Shown: positions 44,560 through 53,174 of the stretch, piece by piece
Layout: each line of letters starts with the position of its first letter
Position numbering within the stretch: the first letter of the stretch is position 1
Assembly: GCA_001724215.1 (NCBI GenBank)
Contig: MEDW01000003.1
Location: 1 to 64,000 of the forward strand
DNA from: Erythrobacter sp. SCN 62-14
GTDB lineage: Bacteria > Pseudomonadota > Alphaproteobacteria > Sphingomonadales > Sphingomonadaceae
Length of the DNA: 64,000 bases
Direction of reading: 5' to 3'
The notes under the pieces: model-generated
Databases searched by the model: none
Seen by the model: the letters and a program-made list of their open reading frames with translations, nothing else
What the model was told of the DNA's origin: nothing
Program-made: the position numbers and the translations under genes

Positions 44560-46344
44560 ATGGCATTCCTCATCCGCACCATCGACTTCACCGCCTCGGG
44601 CCGCGAGATCATTCGTGATCGGGTCGTGGAACAGGCGCACCTCACGGTGGGCCGCGCGGCGGAATGCGATATCCACCTGCCCGATCTCGCGGTGGAACAG
44701 CGCCACTTGGCGCTCACCCTTGCAAGCGATGGCACTTTGCGCGCCGAGGCGCTCGGCACGCTCGGCTTTGCGCTCGACGGGCGCAGCGTCACCGAGGGCG
44801 TGATCGATCCGGGCGTCGGCGGCGAAATTGCGCTTGGCTCTGCCCTGATCGCAGCAGCGCGCGATGAAGCGGGCCGAGTCACCCTCACCATCCGCCAAGC
44901 CCCTGCCGAGGAAGGCAAGGGCGATGCGGTGGCAGGCTTCGCGCTCGCCAGCGCCCTGCCGAGCAAGCGCGCCGCCTCATGGGTGCTCGCCAGCCTTATC
45001 CTCGTGCTGCTGCTGGCCGTTCCGGTCTTCACCCATGCCACCCGCACGATCACTCCCAATGATCCGGACAAGATCACGCACGGCCAGACCGTGCTCGATG
45101 CCGCGTGGAGCACTGGCGCGCTTTCGGTGAAGCACCACGCGCTCGAAGAAAATTGCGAAAGCTGCCATGTGAACGCCTTTGTCTCGGTGCGCGATGAGAC
45201 CTGCATTTCGTGCCACAAGGGGCTGGGCGATCACGCCGCGAAACCGCGCCTCATCGCCGGGATGCCGGAGCTTTCATCAGGCGATGCCGCCTTGTGGAAA
45301 ATCGCCGGAATGTTCGGCAAGGAAGGGCGCGGCGCCTGCACCACCTGCCACACCGAACACGAAGGCAAGGTGCGACAACAGCCTGCAAGCGAGGCTTTCT
45401 GCAGCGATTGCCACGACAAGCTGGATACGCGGCTTACCGACACCGCTCTCGCCAATGCGCATGATTTCGGCAAACAGCACCCGCAATTCCGCCCCACTTT
45501 CTATGCCGCCTATGGGGCAAAAGAGCCGGTGCGCCTGTCGCTCGATAAAAAGCCGGTGGAGCAAAGCGGGCTGATTTTCCCGCACGATGTCCACATGGAT
45601 GAACGCGGGGGTGCGGCGCGCATGGCGATCAGCCTTGCGCAATATGGCGCGCCGCTTGAGTGCAAGGATTGCCACGCGGCCACTGCTGACAAAATCAGCT
45701 TCAAGCCGGTCGAGATGGAGCAATCCTGCGAGAGCTGCCACAGCCTTGTGTCAGGGCGCGGCGCGGGCGGCTTCACCAGCCTGCGCCACGGCGATGTGCG
45801 CAAATTCCGCGAGGATATTGCAGGCCTGAGGCAAGGCGCCGCCCGCAAGCCTGTTGGCGCCGCCCGCCAGCGGCCGGGGCAGTTCGGTGAGGCCGGACGT
45901 TACTACGCCCAATTTGGCCGCCCGGTGAACGCCCATATCAGCCTTGCACGAGGCCTTGAAAAGGGCGGGGTGTGCACCGAATGCCACCTGCCCACACAAA
46001 CGGGTGGCCGCGCTGACCTCGTGCCGGTGAACCTGCCTGATCGCTTCCTGATGCATGGCTATTTCAGTCACGAGGCGCACAAAAAGGAAGAATGCACCGA
46101 TTGCCACGCGGCCGACAAATCCAAGACCGCGAACGATCTTTTAATCCCTGATCTGGCAAGTTGTCGTGACTGCCACCTTGGAGCAACCGCCCAGAAAACC
46201 AAGAAAATCGTGCCCTCATCCTGCGCGATGTGCCACGCCTATCACGTCCCATCAGGACAATGGTCGCAAAGCCGTTCTGAAACGACCAAAGGAGCCTCCA
46301 GCTATGTTGCAGACGCCCGCCGCGCCAAAGGCTCCGACCAGTGA
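44560..46344 (+). CDS. FHA-domain, membrane-anchored decaheme cytochrome c
   Basis: 594 residues. Residues 1-110 are an FHA domain (LTVGRAAECDIHLPDLAVEQRHL); the usual Ser of the phosphothreonine pocket (VSRRH) is replaced (VEQRH), so binding may be altered. One membrane helix (about 137-157) places the rest in the periplasm, with ten CXXCH motifs (CESCH, CISCH, CTTCH, CSDCH, CKDCH, CESCH, CTECH, CTDCH, CRDCH, CAMCH). It resembles c3/NrfH-NrfB style multihaem folds. ATG 44560 has GAGGGGGCAGG upstream; a GTG at 44545 overlapping the previous stop is an alternative. It is placed to take electrons from the b-type cytochrome. Confidence 0.9.
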   Translation: MAFLIRTIDFTASGREIIRDRVVEQAHLTVGRAAECDIHLPDLAVEQRHLALTLASDGTLRAEALGTLGFALDGRSVTEGVIDPGVGGEIALGSALIAAARDEAGRVTLTIRQAPAEEGKGDAVAGFALASALPSKRAASWVLASLILVLLLAVPVFTHATRTITPNDPDKITHGQTVLDAAWSTGALSVKHHALEENCESCHVNAFVSVRDETCISCHKGLGDHAAKPRLIAGMPELSSGDAALWKIAGMFGKEGRGACTTCHTEHEGKVRQQPASEAFCSDCHDKLDTRLTDTALANAHDFGKQHPQFRPTFYAAYGAKEPVRLSLDKKPVEQSGLIFPHDVHMDERGGAARMAISLAQYGAPLECKDCHAATADKISFKPVEMEQSCESCHSLVSGRGAGGFTSLRHGDVRKFREDIAGLRQGAARKPVGAARQRPGQFGEAGRYYAQFGRPVNAHISLARGLEKGGVCTECHLPTQTGGRADLVPVNLPDRFLMHGYFSHEAHKKEECTDCHAADKSKTANDLLIPDLASCRDCHLGATAQKTKKIVPSSCAMCHAYHVPSGQWSQSRSETTKGASSYVADARRAKGSDQ

Positions 46345-47228
46345 TCCCCGCGCAAGAAACGCGTGATCCGCGCGCGCTGCTGATCGCGCAAATCACCGAT
46401 ATTCACGTCGGCTTTGCCCCCGATGAAAAGCCGGAGGAATTGAACCTCACCCGCTTTCGCGCGGTGCTGGAGCGCTTGTTCCACGGCCCCAATGTGCCCG
46501 ATCTGCTGGTGCTGTCAGGCGACATCACCGATCACGGCGATGGGGAAAGCTTTGCCAAGACCGCCGCCCTGCTAGAATGCGGCCCCTGCCCGATAGTGCC
46601 CATGGTGTGCAATCATGACAGCCGCGAGGGATTGCTCGGCGCTTTCCCGCATATGGAGGCGGCGGAAGGCGGATTTCTGCATTGGGCGTTCGAGATGGCG
46701 GGCCTCAGGATCATCTGCCTCGACAGCCTCGAAGATGGCCGCCACGGCGGCGCTTTCTGCGAAGCGCGGGCGGCATGGCTCACCGCAAGGCTGGCCGAAG
46801 CGCCCGAGACGCCGACGCTGATCTTCCTGCATCACCCGCCGGTGGTGGCCGGGATCGACTGGATGGACCCGGCACCTGATGAGCCGTGGATTGTCCGGCT
46901 GCGCAGCGTGCTCGAAGGGCAAACACAGGTGCAGGCGATCCATTGCGGGCACTTGCACCGCCAGATCACCACCCGCTTTGCCGGCATCCCGCTGGGCGTG
47001 ACGCCGTCGGTTGCGCCTTTGGTGGCGATGGATCTCTCCGCGATCGATCAGGATGTGCCCGATGATCGCGAGCTTATCACCACCGAACCGCCGACCTATG
47101 CGCTGCACCGCTGGGACGGGCAGCGGCTGGTTTCGCATTACGAACGCGTGGGCGATTGGCAGGTGCTCGCCCGCTACACGCAAGGCTTGCAACCCATGAT
47201 CCGCGATATGTTTGCAGAGCGCGGTTAG
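46341..47228 (+). CDS. Class III cyclic-nucleotide phosphodiesterase-like metallophosphoesterase (CpdA type)
   Basis: 295 residues with the metal-binding series of calcineurin-like phosphodiesterases: QITDIHVG, LSGDITDHG, CNHD (GNHD in most, Gly replaced by Cys), LHHPP and the terminal CGHLHRQ. The overall length and order match CpdA, which hydrolyses 3',5'-cAMP. No signal peptide, so cytoplasmic. The GTG start overlaps the stop of the FHA cytochrome (GTGA), tying it to the same transcript as the cyclic-nucleotide-binding oxidoreductase. Another nucleotide or phosphoester substrate remains possible. Confidence 0.82.
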   Translation: MIPAQETRDPRALLIAQITDIHVGFAPDEKPEELNLTRFRAVLERLFHGPNVPDLLVLSGDITDHGDGESFAKTAALLECGPCPIVPMVCNHDSREGLLGAFPHMEAAEGGFLHWAFEMAGLRIICLDSLEDGRHGGAFCEARAAWLTARLAEAPETPTLIFLHHPPVVAGIDWMDPAPDEPWIVRLRSVLEGQTQVQAIHCGHLHRQITTRFAGIPLGVTPSVAPLVAMDLSAIDQDVPDDRELITTEPPTYALHRWDGQRLVSHYERVGDWQVLARYTQGLQPMIRDMFAERG

Positions 47229-47238
47229 CCCCCGCCCC

Positions 47239-50200
47239 TTAGCGCCCTGCCCGTTGCTGGCTTGCAGGAGGCGGCAAGCGCCCGATCCAGCGGCTCATAT
47301 TGACCTCGTCGCTGACTTTCCACGGCACGCCTGCGCGGGTCATGAACAGCCGCTCCATTTCAGGCCGGGTGAAGGGCCGCGAACCAAGCCGTCCAAACAC
47401 CGCGATCTGCCCGCCGGTTTCATCCACCGCGCGGTCGCGGTCGAGCCCCTTGGAGATGGAGATCGCGGGTGAAGGCGTCTTGGCGAAGGCAATCAGTTCG
47501 GGCACGGGCGTAGGTGAAAAACCATAGAAATTGCGCTGGCTATCGGGACTGGTGAGTTGCAGCAGCTTCATGCCGTTGCGCCCATCCGCCACATAGGCAA
47601 ACAGCGAGGCATTGGTGGTCGCCACCATCACATCCTCGGCATCATTCAGCGCGCCATCGAGCGTCACCTTTTGGTGGATGCGCGGGGCGAGCGGGTTCTT
47701 GACGTCGAGGATCACGAGGCCCTCGGCCTTGGCCGCGACATAGGCATAGGTGCGCGCGACATAGATGCGGCGCGCGTCGCTAAGGCGCACTGTGGCTTCG
47801 GGCCGGGCGATAGGATGTCGCAGGTTGGTGACATCGAACAGCTTCACCCCATCCGCATCCGAAACCCACAAATAGCGGAACTGGATCGCGCTCGCCCGTG
47901 CATCGCGAAGCTCGCGCACCGCAGCAAGCTTGGGTTCGAGCGGATTGGCGAGATCGACCACGACAAGCCCACGCGCCGCGGTAATGAAGGCAACCTCGCC
48001 CGCCAAGTGGATATGCCGCGCCCCATCGAGCACGCCTCCGGGGTTCCACGCGGTGCTGCCATCGGCGAGCACTTCGCGCCGCAGCCGGTTGCCGCGGAAT
48101 TCGCCGTCGGCCAGCGTGTTGACATTGACGAGCACCAGCCCCTCCACGCTGTCAGTCACCACCGCATAATTATAGATCGGCAGGAACGCCTGTTCCTGAT
48201 TGATTGCGCGCATTTCAGGGGTGCTGCGGGTGGGCGCAATCGGCTGATTGGTGGGCAGCGCCATGCAGGTGGCGTTCGCGGTCTTGACCTGCGTGTTGTG
48301 GCCCAGCTTGGAGAACGGCCCCGTCAGGATGCGCTCGGACACCCCCTTGTTGGCGACAGAGGCGACATCATAGGCGCGAAAGCCGCCCTTGCCTTCGGCC
48401 ACGAACATATATTCGCCGCGCACCTGCAAGCAGCCGACCCGGCCCGGCGTTCCCTGATTGATGTTGACGAATTCCTCTAACGGCTTGGTTTCGCCCGAGA
48501 GGTTCTTGTCGAAAGTATTGCCGCGCACCCAGTTCTTCAGTTCGCGGCCATTATCCTCAACGTGCATCCGCCAATAATCGGGATAGGCGTATTTGTGGAG
48601 GTATGACCCGATCACCGATTGCGGCTCGTCATATTCGGTGACGCGGGTCGCCTGAAACCCGCCCTCAAGACCCGTCCACGCGTTCATCCCAACGAAGTTT
48701 ACATAATTCGTGCCCAGCAAGAGCAGCTGCGCCATGATCGCGTTGTTATCGTCCTTGTCGGAAAGGTGGCAATCCGAGCAGGTCTTGGTCTCGGTTTTCC
48801 GCACAGTGTGCGGGAAATGCGGCGCGAAGGCCTGTGACGAGAACCCGATCGCGCTGATCGGCGGCTGCTGCACGTAGATGCGCTCGCGGTTGATGTTCAT
48901 CGAGGACAGCACCAGCGCCGAGGATGACCGCACCGGGGCGATCTGATTGCCCTTGGTGGTCTGGTGCTTGCCGAGCTGGAACATTTCATCGCGCGCGACC
49001 TGCGGGTTGTAAGTCGCAAAGTTGCGCGTCTCGCCGCCTTCATAACGGTGCGAGGCGGTTTTCCAGTTGGCCTCAATCGGCAGGTGACACCCGCCGCAGC
49101 TGGTCGTCCATGACAGGTGGCAGGTGAAGCACGCCATTTCGGGATCGCGGTGGGCGCGGTCTTCAAGGCTGACACCTTCACCAAATTCAAACCGGCCGGT
49201 TTCCGCGCCATAGCGGCTCATCAGCTTGGCGCGCGCCGCCTTGGCGTTGAATTCGGGCGAGGTCGGATCGACTGCGTCCTTCACCAGGCTCACCACCCAT
49301 TCGAGCTTGGGATCGACAATCGAGCGCTGAATCAGCTTGCGGCGGCCATCTGCGCCTTCGACCCATTCAAAGCGGCGCTGGCCATCGGGGTTCCTGAGCA
49401 GCGCAAGGTTATGCCCCTGCGGCGGGGCAGCAGGCCCGCTGGTGCGAAGCGTGGGGTAGGCATCTGCCGTGCCGTGGCAATCCTTGCAGCCGATTTCGAT
49501 GGCGTTTGCCACCTCGCCATAGATGAGGCCATTGCCGTGGCTGTCCTGTTCGTAATGGCAATCGGCGCATTGCATCCCGACCTCGGCGTGGATGCTCATC
49601 ATGTGGACTGCTTTTCCGGGATTGACGCCGGGTTCGACAAACTTGCCCTCGCCTTCCTTGCGCCATTTTTCGGGATCATCGGGATCGATGATCTTGCCGT
49701 CGGCATCGAGCAAATTGCCCTCGCGGTCGCGCTTGAAGATGGCGCGGAAATTCCAGCCGTGGCCGTGATAATCGGCAAATTGCGTATCTTTGAGCTTGGG
49801 GTTCAAGTCATAGACATTGCGCAGGAAATCGAGATCTGCCCACTTGCCTTTTGGCGCCGCGCCCTCCGGGTTGCGATCGAGCACCGCGCGCACTTCGGCA
49901 GAGGTGGGATACTTCTGCTGCTCTGGCCACATGAAAGGCGCATCGCTTTCATAGTCCCACATGGTGTAGCCGAGGTAGGAATTGAGGAAGATATTGGGCT
50001 GGTGCATATGGCAATTCATGCACTGCGCGGTGGGGATGGCGCGGGTGAAGACGTGTTGAAGCGGGTGGCCCTTCTCCTTCATCTTGCCGTCGATGGTGAG
50101 CGCGCCGTCCTCATAAGTCTTGCCGGGCTCCTTCACCGCCGCATGTTTTTTATCCTTCTTGCCATAGCCTCCGCCCGCAGGCTCCAGCTTGTTCGCGATC

Positions 50201-51330
50201 GTGGGGTCAACCGTGATGGTCTGCCCATCGCGGCCATATTGCGCATAGGTGAGCGAATGGCGCGGCTCGCGGTCATTGGCATAGACCACATGGCAGGATG
50301 CGCAGCCCGAATGGCGATAATCGCCCGGCTGATCGTTGGTCCCCATGAACCATGTGAAGGGATCATTGAGGCGCGTCTTGTGGATGTTGAGCGCGGGGAT
50401 CGCCACCCTCAGCCCCGTGCCGGGGCCGCGATTGGATTGCTTCAAATCAGGCCGCCCCGGCTCCTCCAACCGCTGGATCTGGCCCGATGGGCTCGGCAAG
50501 CCGATTTCGGGGAATTGCGAATTGATGGTGCGCCCGCCGCGTTCAAACACCCGGAACACATCGCCCGGCGGGATCACCTGCCATGTGGGCAGGGGGTAAA
50601 GCTCAGCCAGCACGCCGCGCGCTTCCTGTTCGGCTGACAGCTTGCCATCCTTGCCGGCGCCGGGCGAAGTGATCTTCGCAGGCTTGCCATCGCGGGTATA
50701 GGCCTCTCCCAAAGCGTAATTCTTGAAGGGCAAAATGCCGTTATTATAGGCCGCCCCGCCCCACAGCATCGCGCCTGTCGCCATGATTGATCGTTCCGCC
50801 GCCTCGATCGCCTGAATGTGACACGCCCCGCAGGCATCGCGCGCCACGCGGTAATCGGATGGGTTCACGAATTTGACGAATTCAGGCGCTTCCTTGTTGA
50901 GCAGCGCATAGGTCCGCTTGGGATTGGCGGATGAGGGAAAATGCCAGCTATCGGGATATTTGGGAAGCACATGCGCCCGGTCGCGCGCGGCGACATAATC
51001 GGGGTGATCGTGCGGCAATTCGGCGTTGCCGCGCACAGACGTATCCCCGCCGTGGCAATCGGTGCAGCCTATCCGTACGGCAGGCGAAAGGTGCATGGTG
51101 GGTGCATCGGATTTGGTGTGGCAGGTGAGACAGCCTTCTGATTTCTTATCCATTTCCGCGACCGATTGCTGGGCCGGAGCGGGCGCGGCAATCACGCGGG
51201 AATAATCGCGCTTCACCGGTTTTTCCTTGTCGGCCGCCATCGTGTCGCCCGCCAGCATCGCAAGCGCCAAGAGGCCTGCTCCGATCACCAGAGCGAGTGT
51301 GCGCATCAGGGGTTGGGTCAGCCAAGCCAT
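47239..51330 (-). CDS. Giant decaheme cytochrome c with C-terminal LVIVD-repeat propeller
   Basis: 1363 residues with a signal peptide (cleavage near DTMAA-DK). Residues about 65-850 hold ten CXXCH haem sites (CLTCH, CTDCH, CGACH, CASCH, CMNCH, CADCH, CKDCH, CFTCH, CGGCH, CSDCH), unevenly spaced among long haem-free segments. Residues about 960-1290 carry LVIVD-type repeats (GLVVVDLANPLEPK, GVKLFDVTNLRHP, GLVILDVKNPLAPR, GMKLLQLTSPDS), which fold as a beta-propeller on exported proteins. It overlaps the upstream barrel gene by one base. A surface or outer-membrane-associated terminal oxidoreductase is inferred. Confidence 0.9.
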   Translation of the reverse strand: MAWLTQPLMRTLALVIGAGLLALAMLAGDTMAADKEKPVKRDYSRVIAAPAPAQQSVAEMDKKSEGCLTCHTKSDAPTMHLSPAVRIGCTDCHGGDTSVRGNAELPHDHPDYVAARDRAHVLPKYPDSWHFPSSANPKRTYALLNKEAPEFVKFVNPSDYRVARDACGACHIQAIEAAERSIMATGAMLWGGAAYNNGILPFKNYALGEAYTRDGKPAKITSPGAGKDGKLSAEQEARGVLAELYPLPTWQVIPPGDVFRVFERGGRTINSQFPEIGLPSPSGQIQRLEEPGRPDLKQSNRGPGTGLRVAIPALNIHKTRLNDPFTWFMGTNDQPGDYRHSGCASCHVVYANDREPRHSLTYAQYGRDGQTITVDPTIANKLEPAGGGYGKKDKKHAAVKEPGKTYEDGALTIDGKMKEKGHPLQHVFTRAIPTAQCMNCHMHQPNIFLNSYLGYTMWDYESDAPFMWPEQQKYPTSAEVRAVLDRNPEGAAPKGKWADLDFLRNVYDLNPKLKDTQFADYHGHGWNFRAIFKRDREGNLLDADGKIIDPDDPEKWRKEGEGKFVEPGVNPGKAVHMMSIHAEVGMQCADCHYEQDSHGNGLIYGEVANAIEIGCKDCHGTADAYPTLRTSGPAAPPQGHNLALLRNPDGQRRFEWVEGADGRRKLIQRSIVDPKLEWVVSLVKDAVDPTSPEFNAKAARAKLMSRYGAETGRFEFGEGVSLEDRAHRDPEMACFTCHLSWTTSCGGCHLPIEANWKTASHRYEGGETRNFATYNPQVARDEMFQLGKHQTTKGNQIAPVRSSSALVLSSMNINRERIYVQQPPISAIGFSSQAFAPHFPHTVRKTETKTCSDCHLSDKDDNNAIMAQLLLLGTNYVNFVGMNAWTGLEGGFQATRVTEYDEPQSVIGSYLHKYAYPDYWRMHVEDNGRELKNWVRGNTFDKNLSGETKPLEEFVNINQGTPGRVGCLQVRGEYMFVAEGKGGFRAYDVASVANKGVSERILTGPFSKLGHNTQVKTANATCMALPTNQPIAPTRSTPEMRAINQEQAFLPIYNYAVVTDSVEGLVLVNVNTLADGEFRGNRLRREVLADGSTAWNPGGVLDGARHIHLAGEVAFITAARGLVVVDLANPLEPKLAAVRELRDARASAIQFRYLWVSDADGVKLFDVTNLRHPIARPEATVRLSDARRIYVARTYAYVAAKAEGLVILDVKNPLAPRIHQKVTLDGALNDAEDVMVATTNASLFAYVADGRNGMKLLQLTSPDSQRNFYGFSPTPVPELIAFAKTPSPAISISKGLDRDRAVDETGGQIAVFGRLGSRPFTRPEMERLFMTRAGVPWKVSDEVNMSRWIGRLPPPASQQRAGR

Positions 51331-53171
51331 CAGTAAGTCAGCACCACATTGGCCAGCACCGAGAAAAACTCGCGGCCTGTGCCCAGATTATCAAACAGAT
51401 TGCGAAAGCCCTTGCCCGGCAGCAGCGCGGCGGCCGACAGCCGCATCACAATGTTCTGCGTCGCCTTGGGCCGCCAGATTGCGGCGGCTGACAGATCAAA
51501 ACCGATCTCGCGCGGGATGCTGCCTTCGTTCCTTAACACCTGTAAAACCTGCGTGTTCTGGAACCACAGGTGGTTGGCATTGGTGGAAAGTCGGAACTCC
51601 GGCGTCAGATCGAAATCCGCGCCAATGCCGGTCAGGATCAGGCCGGGATTGACGAAATTGGATTGGCCCTGCTCTTTCGAGCTGCGCAGCGAGTTGAGGA
51701 TGCCATTGCGCCCATTGACGCTGACGGCGCGCCCGCCACCTGCGAAAGGAATGGTCTGGCGGATCCAGTAAGAGGTATCCGCCCCTGCAAAAATCGGGTT
51801 TTCAAAGATCGCATCAAACCCGGTTTCCTTGTTGTCAAACGGGTCTTTATCGCCGCTTGCATAGGCGCCGGACAGACGGAAGCGCATCCAGTTATTGTCG
51901 TAACTTGCCTCCAGCGCGCCGAACTGGGCGTTGATATTGGCAGGCTCTCCGGTGAAGATATTGTTGCGGTTTTCGCCGAGCGCCCAATAGGCGCTCGCCG
52001 TCAGGTTGATGCGTCCGATGCGGCCATCAGCGTTGTAGCCCAGATAGACCACATCATAATCGCGCCCCCGCAAATCGCCGAGCAAAGCCGGGCGCACCGG
52101 AAAGCCATTGGTGTCCACCTCGATGCGGCCGCCTTCGCGGTTCATGTTGTAGGCAACAGTGATCTGGCTGGTGAGCGCGGGGATCAGGAAATCCTGCCGG
52201 TAGGCATTGGCGACAAACACAAAATCATCGCGCGGGCGCTGGACAATCGAATTGAGGCCGGAATTGGTGTCTTTCTCCAGCCGCCAGAACGCGCCGAGAT
52301 TGAACTGAAAGCGGTTGTTGTCGCGCGAGCCGAACAGCCGCACGCCCAATTGCTGATCGTTGAACAGGAACCCGCGGAAATCCGACTGAAACGGCTGGAT
52401 GCCTGCGCGGATCGAGATGAAATCGAAGCGTTCCGTGTCGAATTCGGTGAAGTGGTAATCGACGAAAGCTTCCTGCACCCCCACGAAACTGTCAAAGCGG
52501 GTCGTCCCGCGCGAAGGCTCGACAAACAGCACGCGCCGTTCGGGCACTTCGACATAGTTCATGTTGAAAGCGAGCGTGACGCGGTATTCAATCGAGGGCG
52601 GCTTGAAGTTGGTCGAGCCTTTGAGCAGCGCTGCGCCGACCAGAAAAGTCTGGCTCAGCACAGTCGAGAAATTGTTGCCGAACACATCGAGCCGGTCGGG
52701 GTCCTGCGTCGTCTGGATCCCGACAGGAATCGGGAAAGTGCGCGGTTCATACACAGTGTCGCTGATGAGATTGGCGACGAAAAACCAATCATCGCCTTTA
52801 ATCGGCAGCCACGGCACTTTTTCGCGGTTGATCGGGCGATCCCCCTTGTAAGTGTTCTGGTTATAGGGGTCGAACAGGTTTTCGCGCACCAGCCCCAGCG
52901 TTTCAATCAGCCGCCAGCGATCAGGGATCGGGAGCTGATCGCGCGGGAAAGCTTCGGGCGGCGGCGCACGGATCGCGCCTTCGTTGCGCTGGATGGTGCG
53001 TTCGGGCAGCGGCGCGGTGTAGCCGGGCCGCTGGCGGCCTTCGATCAGTTCCGGGTCAACCGGCGGCGCGTCCTCCTCCCAATCGGCGGGCGGCGGGGAT
53101 GCTTGCTCGCTCGGCTCTTCGGCGGCGACCGGTTGCACAATCAACGCAGCAGGGAGGAAGAGCCAAGCCAT
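51330..53171 (-). CDS. Large outer-membrane beta-barrel protein, putative porin partner of the multihaem cytochrome
   Basis: 613 residues. A signal peptide (cleavage near VAAEE) leads to a Pro/Glu-rich plug-like segment (about 25-90), followed by dozens of alternating amphipathic strands (YRVTLAFNMNYVEV, FDFISIRAGIQPFQSDF, NWMRFRLSGAYASG) ending in VLANVVLTY with a terminal Tyr. The size lies between general porins and MtrB/PioB barrels. It is translationally coupled to the decaheme gene, so a porin-cytochrome conduit is the natural reading; sequence identity to MtrB/PioB is not evident to me. Confidence 0.82.
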   Translation of the reverse strand: MAWLFLPAALIVQPVAAEEPSEQASPPPADWEEDAPPVDPELIEGRQRPGYTAPLPERTIQRNEGAIRAPPPEAFPRDQLPIPDRWRLIETLGLVRENLFDPYNQNTYKGDRPINREKVPWLPIKGDDWFFVANLISDTVYEPRTFPIPVGIQTTQDPDRLDVFGNNFSTVLSQTFLVGAALLKGSTNFKPPSIEYRVTLAFNMNYVEVPERRVLFVEPSRGTTRFDSFVGVQEAFVDYHFTEFDTERFDFISIRAGIQPFQSDFRGFLFNDQQLGVRLFGSRDNNRFQFNLGAFWRLEKDTNSGLNSIVQRPRDDFVFVANAYRQDFLIPALTSQITVAYNMNREGGRIEVDTNGFPVRPALLGDLRGRDYDVVYLGYNADGRIGRINLTASAYWALGENRNNIFTGEPANINAQFGALEASYDNNWMRFRLSGAYASGDKDPFDNKETGFDAIFENPIFAGADTSYWIRQTIPFAGGGRAVSVNGRNGILNSLRSSKEQGQSNFVNPGLILTGIGADFDLTPEFRLSTNANHLWFQNTQVLQVLRNEGSIPREIGFDLSAAAIWRPKATQNIVMRLSAAALLPGKGFRNLFDNLGTGREFFSVLANVVLTY

Positions 53172-53174
53172 CGC

